From: Vallitalea maricola | GTDB taxonomy: Bacteria; Bacillota; Clostridia; Lachnospirales; Vallitaleaceae | DNA length: 34,729 nucleotides | Assembly (NCBI RefSeq): GCF_036985595.1 | Contig: NZ_BTPU01000045.1 | Coordinates: 1-34,729 of the forward strand | Reading direction: 5' to 3' | Part shown: piece by piece, positions 1 to 8,200 of the stretch | Layout of the letters: each line of letters opens with the position of its first letter | How positions within the stretch are numbered: position 1 is the first letter of the stretch | Position numbers and translations under genes: made by a program | Notes under the pieces: model-generated | What the model saw: only the letters and a program-made list of their open reading frames with translations | Database searches by the model: none | Told to the model about the DNA's origin: nothing

Positions 1-472
1 TTTTAGATATTTTCATCTGTTCATCAATTTGTTTAATGATATCCATCATATCATGATAATGTATATTATCAGTATCAGTCATATAGCTTGATGTAGAAAA
101 TATGCGTGTAGAATCTTCTATGTAAACTTCTCTTGCAGGCTCGTCAAATATGTTATTAGATTGTTCTTTTTCCTTCTCGGGTACTTCTAATCCTGCTGCA
201 AGACTTTCCAATCTTCGTTCGGCGTCTAGGTAATAGTTTATAGCACTATTGATATGCATTCCCGAATTATCTAACCTTTCCCCTAAAGACTTTATTCCTT
301 TGCTAGCTGTATCTAGTTGATAATTAATATTATGTCTTTGACGAATTACATTGTCAATACTATTTTTTAATGAGTTAAATTGATTATATATATTTTTTAC
401 TCTTTCTGCCGAGCCTTTTAACCTGTCTACTTGCTCTTCTAGTCCTCTAATGTTTGAAGATATTTTTGACAT
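1..472 (-). CDS. LXG-like T7SS substrate, N-terminal part (cut by window edge)
   Basis: Open frame from an ATG at 472 that runs off the left end, so only about 157 codons are visible. AAAGGAGGTG lies just upstream of the start. The visible part is almost wholly helical and polar with heptad-like hydrophobic spacing (MSKISSNIRGLEEQVDRLKG...), followed by an acidic linker. It aligns by eye with the first 100 residues of the protein at 1431-3293: both start with a 'GLEEQ/GELDNQ' turn, then 'QFN' and 'I..R..I', then a second long helix with 'LGERLD/LDDRLYLLGD'. This is the architecture of LXG/WXG-type targeting heads of T7SSb substrates. The C-terminal, activity-bearing part lies outside the window. 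A stem-loop separates it from the upstream gene, so it may have its own promoter. Confident that it is a gene, moderate on family. Confidence 0.75.
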   Translation of the reverse strand, partial: MSKISSNIRGLEEQVDRLKGSAERVKNIYNQFNSLKNSIDNVIRQRHNINYQLDTASKGIKSLGERLDNSGMHINSAINYYLDAERRLESLAAGLEVPEKEKEQSNNIFDEPAREVYIEDSTRIFSTSSYMTDTDNIHYHDMMDIIKQIDEQMKISK

Positions 473-706
473 GTTTCACCTCCTTTAACCTGCATAAATG
501 AATTCACTTTAATAATAATTCATATATAAAAAATAAAATATATACACAAAAGATTAATTTAATGATACATAATTACAACTTATATTTCTACAAATCCTGA
601 CGAACGACACGTTTTATAGGATAAAATGAATTTCAAAGTAAAAATAGCTATAAAATTATACTTGTGAAATTGTACCAATAGAAAATTGTCTGAACACATG
701 AATAAA

Positions 707-748
707 GTGCAAACATAAATTCACATATTTGCAAATTTATGTTTGCAC
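707..748 (-). terminator. Stem-loop at end of T7SS operon
   Basis: Perfect 15-bp inverted repeat: GTGCAAACATAAATT at 707-721 and its complement at 734-748, with a 12-nt loop. It lies just after the stop codon of the minus-strand membrane-protein gene. On the minus strand it is followed by TTTATT, not a long T run, so termination may be inefficient. It could instead act as an mRNA 3'-end stabiliser. Confidence 0.45.
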
Positions 749-760
749 TCATCTAATTAG

Positions 761-1402
761 CTAAGATAGTTTACTATCTTCTATTATCATTTCAATTTGG
801 TATTTATTTATGTAATAATGATTAATAATATATTTTATACCCATACCCATTAATATAGATAATATCAGTGATATAAAACCAAGAATTAGAAAAGCCTGAT
901 CATTGGATATTTTATCTTTTAAACTTCTTCCTACAAGTATACCCATAAGAGGGGCTACAAATATGAAGGTCAAACCACTTTTATTTTTTTTAGGATTGCT
1001 TTGATTAACCTTCTTAATATAGCTAATAGAATATACTGTCATAAAGGTTATATAGATAATTAAAATAAGAAGGATTTCCATTACTGTCATAACTCTATTT
1101 ATTGAAAACACTTTGAAAACCCCTAACAAGCATTCAAATGATACTATAAGTAAACTAGTACCAATATATAATATAAACTGCTGTATAAGATTGTTTTTTA
1201 TAATCTTACTTCCCCAAACAATCATACCAACTATTGTAATAGCAAACAGAGGGAATGTAATATAATTATAAATTCCAAAAACTGCTGGTAAAAACCCAAA
1301 GAAAATAATTAAAAACCATTCGTCTTTTATCATTTTGATTGAATAAGGCTTTTCTTTCATAAAATCTTTCATGTTCTTTTCTATTATTAATCGATTATCC
1401 AT
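761..1402 (-). CDS. Polytopic membrane protein, possible T7SS immunity/accessory protein
   Basis: About 213 aa. The start is ATG at 1402, preceded by GGAGGT four bases upstream; an in-frame TTG at 1414 is less likely because it overlaps that ribosome binding site. The protein has about six hydrophobic segments, including FLIIFFGFLPAVFGIYNY, FILYIGTSLLIVSFECLLGV, VMEILLILIIYITFMTVYSI, GLTFIFVAPLMGILVG and AFLILGFISLILSILMGMG, with short charged loops. I recognise no family. It begins 28 bp after the LXG-like gene, on the same strand. Genes directly downstream of LXG toxins often encode immunity proteins, and membrane-acting toxins tend to have membrane immunity proteins, so immunity is a reasonable inference. 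A general T7SS membrane accessory is the alternative. Confidence 0.75.
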   Translation of the reverse strand: MDNRLIIEKNMKDFMKEKPYSIKMIKDEWFLIIFFGFLPAVFGIYNYITFPLFAITIVGMIVWGSKIIKNNLIQQFILYIGTSLLIVSFECLLGVFKVFSINRVMTVMEILLILIIYITFMTVYSISYIKKVNQSNPKKNKSGLTFIFVAPLMGILVGRSLKDKISNDQAFLILGFISLILSILMGMGIKYIINHYYINKYQIEMIIEDSKLS

Positions 1403-1430
1403 CCTTACCTCCAACTATATGTAATAATTA

Positions 1431-3293
1431 TTAATCAAACCAGCTACCTATTCTATCAGTTATACTATCAGCTATATCATCTACAGCACCAGTAACAGTA
1501 TCTATTGTATCTGATACAGCTTCCTCTACTGTATCTATTGTTTCCGATACAGCTTCTTCTACTGTATCTATTGTTTCCGACACAGCTTCATTAACTATCT
1601 CGTAAGTATCGGATACAGTACTAGTAAATGTGTCCATAGTATCTGATACAGCAGTATTAATAATATCAGCAGTATCGGATAATGCTATTGAAACCGTATC
1701 CATAGTATCAGATAATGTACTATTAATTGTACCAATTGTATCAGTCAAAGCAACATTTACAGTATCTAAGGTATCAGATGTAGCTTGAGCAACAATATAT
1801 GAACTATCAAGTAAGGCTTCACTAACATTATCAGCTGTACTTAGTACATCAGCTACATCTGATAATGCATTATCAACAATATTATTTGTCTCTATAAGGG
1901 TATCATTAACTGTATTAACAGTATCTGTAATTGCTTCATTAACTATTTCAGTAGTATCATTTAGCGCACACGTTACTGTAGCAACTGTATCCATAGCGGC
2001 ATTAGTGATAGTATCAGTTGTCTCTATCACGGCATCACTAACGATACCTGCTGTATTAATAACAGTGTCGTTAATAACATTAGCTGTATCCATAACAGAA
2101 TCTGAAATAATGTCAGTAGTATCAGATAGTGTATTAATTACTATTCCAATTGTATCCACTCCAGCATTAGACACAATTTTCAACGTGTCAACAGTTATAT
2201 CCGTTATAGCATCTATACCTTCTTTTAAATAGTCTCTAATACTTACTCCATTAATTTTAATTACATCAGTTACAACTGCAAAGCCTATTCCGACGCAGAA
2301 TCCAACTGCTGTTCCGATACCAGGTGTAAAAGCAGTACCTGCAAGTGCTCCAACTTTAGCTGATGCTAAAAGACCACCAACTCCAATTGCTGTATCAACA
2401 TAGGCATCTGTTACAATCCGCTGATTGTCTGTATTATTTTTCACATTGTTATATATATTTGTACCAACATCAATTCCTACTCCTGCTACACCTAGTATTT
2501 TGGCACCTTTTCCCATAACGTTCATACTTCCAACAATGTCATCTATATCATTTGTAACTATCTTATTCCATGTGCCAATCCCAATATTATTGGGTCTTGG
2601 TGAATTTTTAATTATAGATGGTATATATTGTATTCCAAGGTCCGTGGCTGAATCAAGGCTCGTGGATATAACTCCTACTTGTGTACTTAAAGATTCATAT
2701 GCACTAAAATCCCAACTTATATATTTACGTAGTAATGCCTCTACCGCAATATTTCTATTTGGGTATAAATATGAGGGACTATATGCCATATAGCGATTAA
2801 CATTACCATTAATAAAGCTGTTAGATGTACCTAATGGTCCATATAAAATACCATCATAGTTTTGAAATTGGTCAATATTTTGTCTGTCTCTATATAGGAT
2901 ATCTTGTAGTTGATAAATATTACTATTATGAAGGATGCTGCTATAATATCCTATTGAATAAGTAGGTTTGACAGTATTAAAACTTGTATTTGATGCTAGT
3001 TTATCATCTAATTCTAGTAACTCAGAGGTTAATTGTTTTTCTGCCTGATCATACGCTTGTTTTGATGTACGTATAACATCTCCTAGGAGGTATAATCTAT
3101 CATCCAATCTATCTAATTCCCTATAGATATTCTTTAGATTATCGTCAATACTCTTTCTACATTTAATATCCCAATCTAAAGTATTTTGTATTTGGTTAAA
3201 CTGACTTTTGATATCAGAAATTTGATTTCCAATAAGTTTTAAACGATTTTCTTGGTTATCTAATTCCCCTACCTCAACAGCGAAATTTCTCAT
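1431..3293 (-). CDS. LXG-like T7SS secreted protein with C-terminal 11-residue repeats
   Basis: 620 aa, ATG start with GGAGGT upstream, no signal peptide. Residues 1-100 form a helical LXG/WXG-like head similar to the partial gene at 1-472. Residues 100-290 are a mixed linker. Residues 300-345 are a Gly/Ala-rich hydrophobic stretch (GVGGLLASAKVGALAGTAF... then VGFCVGIGFAVV), of the kind often found in the middle of LXG proteins. Residues 368-604 are about 20 units of an 11-residue repeat, consensus SDTxDTVxxAV, with one 17-residue interruption near 478-494. The last 16 residues end in GSWFD. No known toxin domain is visible in the usual C-terminal position. The repeats are acidic, nearly lysine-free and should form amphipathic helix, like apolipoprotein, synuclein or LEA 11-mers. 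A membrane-associating effector or a surface-spanning structural protein are both possible. It lies in the esaB-like operon. Confidence 0.8.
   Translation of the reverse strand: MRNFAVEVGELDNQENRLKLIGNQISDIKSQFNQIQNTLDWDIKCRKSIDDNLKNIYRELDRLDDRLYLLGDVIRTSKQAYDQAEKQLTSELLELDDKLASNTSFNTVKPTYSIGYYSSILHNSNIYQLQDILYRDRQNIDQFQNYDGILYGPLGTSNSFINGNVNRYMAYSPSYLYPNRNIAVEALLRKYISWDFSAYESLSTQVGVISTSLDSATDLGIQYIPSIIKNSPRPNNIGIGTWNKIVTNDIDDIVGSMNVMGKGAKILGVAGVGIDVGTNIYNNVKNNTDNQRIVTDAYVDTAIGVGGLLASAKVGALAGTAFTPGIGTAVGFCVGIGFAVVTDVIKINGVSIRDYLKEGIDAITDITVDTLKIVSNAGVDTIGIVINTLSDTTDIISDSVMDTANVINDTVINTAGIVSDAVIETTDTITNAAMDTVATVTCALNDTTEIVNEAITDTVNTVNDTLIETNNIVDNALSDVADVLSTADNVSEALLDSSYIVAQATSDTLDTVNVALTDTIGTINSTLSDTMDTVSIALSDTADIINTAVSDTMDTFTSTVSDTYEIVNEAVSETIDTVEEAVSETIDTVEEAVSDTIDTVTGAVDDIADSITDRIGSWFD
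1482..2192 (-). repeat. 33-bp tandem coding repeats (11-residue units)
   Basis: About 20 consecutive 33-bp units inside the LXG-like gene, encoding codons 368-604. The two most alike units (codons 572-593, about 1515-1580) encode identical peptides, SETIDTVEEAV twice, and are nearly identical in DNA. Other units vary at the third to last positions but keep the D-T core and spacing. The strict 33-bp period suggests growth by unequal exchange or slippage, so copy number may differ between strains. Confidence 0.85.
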
Positions 3294-3382
3294 AAGTTAC
3301 CTCCATTTTATCATAACAATCGTCTAATTACCATATAATAATAAATAATCCACTATTTTTTTAGAAAATTGCACCAATATTT

Positions 3383-3631
3383 TCAAACCATCAATAATTT
3401 ACTTCCATCCTTAATCCCAGCCTCTTCTATAGACAGATTTGAACCTATTTCTTCACCTTTATCTATATAACACAACATCAAATTTTCATTATCAAAATTA
3501 ATTCCTTCAAGATTACATACAATACCAGTCATCAATTGTTTGGCAACATTTACTTTCATTACAATAGGTAATAAAAATTCATATTTTTTATTAATAGCAG
3601 GTACTATAACCTCTACATTTATTTTGTCCAA
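3383..3631 (-). CDS. EsaB/YukD-like ubiquitin-fold T7SS protein
   Basis: 82 aa. It starts with TTG at 3631, with AAGGGGG seven bases upstream; an ATG just before it is followed at once by a stop. The length, the beta-grasp pattern (INVEVIVPAINKKYEFLLP, a central helix 'VAKQLMTGIVCNL', then LMLCYIDKGEEI, and the ending 'LSIEEAGIKDGSKLLMV') and the neighbours match the YukD/EsaB family. These are small cytosolic ubiquitin-like regulators or accessory subunits of firmicute T7SS. It lies between the 271-aa gene and the LXG-like gene with short gaps, in one operon. The C-terminus has no Gly-Gly, as is usual for YukD, so conjugation is not expected. High confidence in the family; the exact role is inferred from family knowledge. 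Confidence 0.85.
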   Translation of the reverse strand: MDKINVEVIVPAINKKYEFLLPIVMKVNVAKQLMTGIVCNLEGINFDNENLMLCYIDKGEEIGSNLSIEEAGIKDGSKLLMV

Positions 3632-3651
3632 TTACATTACCCCCTTAATAA

Positions 3652-4467
3652 TTATTTATAGATTTCTTTAATCTGGGTTATCTGTTTTTCAACTTGTTCC
3701 TTAATGCTATCTAGGTTACTAATGCTTATTATGATATTGTCCTTATCTGAAGTTATATCACTAGTTTTCCAGAGATATTTATCTCCGCCAAGAACGTAAA
3801 ACGTTGATATACCATCCACTTTTTTATTAGATATTTTTATCAGATAACTCATAATATACTTTTTCTTGTTACCAAAAGCTTTACAAAAATCTGTTGCTTT
3901 TTCCTCTGTACAACCTATTGAGATCATCTTATCTATTGCATTTTCTTTTGACTCTTCTATCAGTGTAACAAGCTCTTGAAATTCATCATAGGTAACTTTA
4001 AAAGAATAATCCTCTAATTGGTATTTATCATTAACATGGTAACATTCCATTATATTATCTATAACCTTATTGATATTTTTCATTGGTGTCAGGGCAAATG
4101 TATTTTTCATTAACCTGTCTTCATCTAATTCTACGGCATGTTCTTTGGATATATAGTAGCATCTCGAGAATGTTTTATCCCCTAAACCTTTGCCGCTACA
4201 TTTCAAAAATATTTTAGGTTGACAACAATGGCTAATCATCTCAAATAAATCATCATCAACTGTTATACTTCCATCAATATCTATTTCAATGTATTTTTTA
4301 TTCTCTAATTGGTCTTTTACTTTATCCCACTCTTCCTGTATCTCTTCCTGCTTTAATTTATATGTATCATCTTCTACTCCATATACATTTTCTGCACCTG
4401 TTAGAGCAGCTAAAAAAGTAAATTCCCGTAATGTCAGTACGAATCCTGCTTCACCTAGTTTGGGCAT
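3652..4467 (-). CDS. Unknown T7SS-locus cytosolic protein (possible substrate chaperone)
   Basis: 271 aa, ATG with GGAGG seven bases upstream. It has no signal peptide or membrane segment, and is acidic with mixed alpha/beta character. The N-terminus MPKLGEAGFVLTLREFTFLAALTG reads as a beta strand then helix. A segment at about 45-80 (EEWDKVKDQLENKKYIEID then a 'DGSITVDDDLFEMI' turn) looks like a winged-helix or partner-binding module. The C-terminal half contains long charged helices. I do not recognise the family. The opening 'LTLREF..L' followed by strands recalls mycobacterial EspG chaperones, which bind ESX substrates, but this is only a resemblance of layout. Position between the LytTR regulator and the esaB-like gene (gaps 18 and 20 bp) supports a T7SS job. 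Confidence 0.7.
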   Translation of the reverse strand: MPKLGEAGFVLTLREFTFLAALTGAENVYGVEDDTYKLKQEEIQEEWDKVKDQLENKKYIEIDIDGSITVDDDLFEMISHCCQPKIFLKCSGKGLGDKTFSRCYYISKEHAVELDEDRLMKNTFALTPMKNINKVIDNIMECYHVNDKYQLEDYSFKVTYDEFQELVTLIEESKENAIDKMISIGCTEEKATDFCKAFGNKKKYIMSYLIKISNKKVDGISTFYVLGGDKYLWKTSDITSDKDNIIISISNLDSIKEQVEKQITQIKEIYK

Positions 4468-4485
4468 TAATTTTCCTCCTTACAT

Positions 4486-5211
4486 TTATAGATTTAATCT
4501 TTTCTTTAACAAATTTTTATAAGTACGGGATATATCTATCTTTCTACCATCCTTCATTTCTAGGATCATATCAGTAAAAGAAACTTTTTTAATATTGTCC
4601 ACATTGACAAGATAACTTCTATGGCAACGTACAAATTGATTGTTAAGCCTCTTAACCAGCTCTGCTAGACTATCATAATATCCTATCCTCTGATTAGGTG
4701 TATGAATATAAACTTTCTTTTGGAACGCTTCAAAATATAAAATACGTCTGTACTCAATGTGATATATATTCGACCCTATGTTTACATGAAATAAATCATC
4801 ATTTTCCCCCTGTAGATTCAAATAATCTCTATATATGTCCCCCATCAGTATCTGCATATCTTCTTTGTGTATAGGTTTCTTAAAAAATCCTGATGGTCTT
4901 ATAAGTCCTGTCATTACGTTATATACAGAATCTGTACGCAATGTATTGAAAACTATGTAGGCATTTCTATCTTTTTCCCTTATCTGCTTTGCTAATTTTA
5001 TACCGACTAAATGATTATTATCATAATCAACGTCAATGATATAGATAGAAATGCCATCATCTACTTCAAGATAATCCATTACCTTTTTTATTTTAGTGGT
5101 TAATAATGATATCTTCATGTTATATCCCGTTTGATCTATAATGTTCTGTATCTGTTTTTTTAATTTTTCCATATATAATGTTGAACTATCACACAAGACA
5201 AATTTCACCAC
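4486..5211 (-). CDS. LytTR-family response regulator
   Basis: 241 aa, GTG start with GGGGGTG seven bases upstream. Residues 1-120 are receiver-like: acidic D8, likely phospho-acceptor D60 in IYIIDVD, T90 at the end of strand 4 and K112-P113 in FFKKPI. Residues about 138-240 are a LytTR DNA-binding domain, with the family features YFEAFQKKVYIHT, FVRCHRSYLVNVDNIKKV and a final DISRTYKNLLKKRL. Relatives such as AgrA and ComE act as transcription factors on direct-repeat sites. No histidine kinase gene is next to it in the window. It begins 15 bp after the essC stop, so it is co-transcribed with the secretion ATPase and may autoregulate the operon. Some receiver residues are shifted from consensus, so kinase dependence is uncertain. 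Confidence 0.9.
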   Translation of the reverse strand: MVKFVLCDSSTLYMEKLKKQIQNIIDQTGYNMKISLLTTKIKKVMDYLEVDDGISIYIIDVDYDNNHLVGIKLAKQIREKDRNAYIVFNTLRTDSVYNVMTGLIRPSGFFKKPIHKEDMQILMGDIYRDYLNLQGENDDLFHVNIGSNIYHIEYRRILYFEAFQKKVYIHTPNQRIGYYDSLAELVKRLNNQFVRCHRSYLVNVDNIKKVSFTDMILEMKDGRKIDISRTYKNLLKKRLNL

Positions 5212-5226
5212 AAAGATTCACCCCCA

Positions 5227-8200
5227 TCATAATTGAGGTGTCTTTATGGTTATGTAATCACTTCTGTTTATAAGATATCCAAAACCTGGGTTAAGTGCTA
5301 CACTTCTTTGCTTATAGTCCATTTGAACATCAAATATATTTTGAGAATCCATTTTACCTCCAAGAAGGATACCGTTCATTCCTTTAAATACACTGTTATA
5401 TAGTGGATTTCCTATATGTGGTGATAGTGTATCAGTATCAGCAGTAAACACAAAGCATACTTCTAAGCCCATACCACTTCTTACAATATTTTCTACTAAT
5501 CTTGAGGAATCGTCCGATATCATTTCAAAGAATTCATTATAATCATCTACGAGCACTACTATCCGTTGGTATTTTTTCATGTACTCATGCTCTTTGACAA
5601 CTTGTTCATCTTCTTCACGGAACTGCTTCAGGTCTTTGAATCTTAACTTCATCTCTTCAACTAAACCACCAATAAAGCTATCAAAATCCTCAGTAGTATT
5701 GATATATCCATCAACCTGATATCTTGACGAAGCTTTTTGCAGAGTCTTTCCTTTTTCTACAACAAATACTTTCCAATCCAACTTATCTACTATAGTATTC
5801 ATTAATGATTTTATAAGATTAGTCTTGCCTGTCATTTCATATCCTAATATCAAATATGAACTTAGACCTGTCAAATCTACTGCTGCTATTTCTGCTTCAT
5901 CAGTATCATAACCTATAGGCAGCAAATTATTATCTAAAAATTCTTTTGAATCCTCGTGTTCCAAAAGATGATCTATTGTTAATTTTTCTGGAACGAATGG
6001 AATAGGTTTAGCTCTATTTCCTATCCAGCTTTCATCCATTTTCATGAACAAGTCTCTCAGCTTCTGAACCCTTTCAGCTTCATTCACAGATTTGCATGCT
6101 AATGCTGTCTGGAATTCCAGAGGAGTCTCGATTCTAAATAGTCCACGTCCTTTTACCTGCTCTGGTTCTAATCCTCCTGTTTGCCCTACTATAGAAACAT
6201 AATCATATTTATCATTAAGCTGCAAGGCTACCATTAACTTTATACTTTGAGTAATTTTGAATTTTACTGAATTAGCATTACTAGCTGTAATAACCATGTA
6301 AATACCATAATTACCGCCTTCACGTGAAAACGTAGTAAGGATTCCTTCGTAATCTGAATAAAGTTCATAAAATGCCTCGTAATTATCAAGTATTACAATC
6401 ATTGCTGGAATTTTTGCGTTAGTTGCTTCCATGTATGCTTTTAATGTACCCACACCATATTCAGAGAACTTTTTCTTTCTATTATCAAGTTCTTTTTTAA
6501 GCATTTTAAAAAGTTTATCTAATTTGTCCGATTCCTCAGAGAATATGACTCCTCCAGTATGAGGTAAATATTTATAGTATCCCATAGTCCTTCCACCAAA
6601 ATCCAAAAGATATAAATTAACTAATTCTGGTGTATATGATGTAACAAGAGAATATATCATTGTTTGTAAAAATGTAGTTTTTCCAGTTCCTGGAGCTCCT
6701 ACTAACAAAACGTGTCCCATATTTCCTATATCAAGTTTTAAAGGAAACTGATTCTGGTTGGCTGGGTCATCAATCAAACCAATAGTCGGACATAACCAAT
6801 GGTCTACTTCCTGCCAATTATCACCACTCCATCCATTTTTTCTATCCTCAATATCTTGTATGAATACTTCTTCCTCTAATGGGTCAAGCCACAATTTAAG
6901 TGGAGTGATACCTTCATCCTTAGCTAAATCAGATATATAATCTACTATTGCTGTAAGCTGAGTTGTAGAACTTTTAACAGGCTTAGGTTTACATGAAACT
7001 GTCTGGATAGCTCTACCACACCCATCTATTAGAGATATTTGATTGTCCTCATCATTTTCTATTTTGTCTGTTGGAATGTAAGAACCGCCACTCCATCCAG
7101 ATTGAAGTAATTCAAAAATCTCATTATTACCAACTTGTACATAACATCTACCAGGCTCTTTGATATTAGCTGCTTCAGGTCTTTTTAACATTTCATTACT
7201 ATCGGATTTATCAAGAACCTTAAGACATATCCTGAATCTTGTATTACTCCATATCTGGTCATCAACAACACCTGAAGGTTTCTGTGTAGCAAGTATTAGA
7301 TGTACTCCAAGACTTCTACCTATTCTTGCTGCACTGACTAACTCTTGCATAAATTCTGGTTGTCCAGCCTTAAGTTCAGCAAACTCGTCTGATATTATAA
7401 CTAAATGTGGCAAAGGACACTCAGCTTTACCTTCTTTATATAGCTGCTGGTATTTATCAATATGGTTAACTCCATGTTCTGCAAAAACTCTTTGTCTTCT
7501 TTTTAATTCACTCTGCAATGATACTAGTGAACGACGAATCTGGTTTCCTCCAAGGTTAGTAATAGTTCCTGTTATATGAGGTAATCCTATAAAACAGTTG
7601 GCCATTCCTCCACCTTTATAGTCGATTAGGATAAAAGCTACATCATGTGGATGATAATTTACTGCCATTGATAGTATATAGGATTGTATGAATTCACTTT
7701 TACCTGAACCAGTCATACCTGCTATCAATCCATGAGGTCCATGATATTTTTCATGGATGTTCAATAAAAATTGTGTTCCTCCAGCTTTAATTCCTAATGG
7801 AGCTTCAAGAGTTCTATATGATAAATTGTTTTTCCATCTGCTCTTTATTGATAGGTTTTCTATTCTTCCTATTTTGTACATTTCCAAGAAAGTAAGCATG
7901 GATGTTAGTGAAGCAGAAGATGCAATCTCTTTGATTTTAATTCCTGCTAGGGCTCGTGAATATGAATCCAAATCTTTTCCTATTACTGAATCATTATTAA
8001 ACTTAATTAAACCTGTCTCAGGTTTATCTCTATTATATAAACTGCTCTCAGTTTCCTCGCATTGAATAAATGCTTTACATTCTTTTGGAAGTTGATTTAG
8101 TTTATCATATATAAATATCGTTGATACCCCAAGCTGCTTGTTAGAATTAGTTAAATACTTCATAACAAGCTCATCTTCTACTAATTCCGGATCAGCAATA

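Noticed and set aside
1482..2192. 33-bp repeats as a possible CRISPR array
   Set aside because: The repeats are head to tail without unique spacers and keep an open frame in a protein gene.
2005..2793. Two plus-strand open frames opposite the LXG-like gene
   Set aside because: They are antisense shadows of the repeat and linker coding region, have no ribosome binding site and give low-complexity Val/Ile/Ser peptides.
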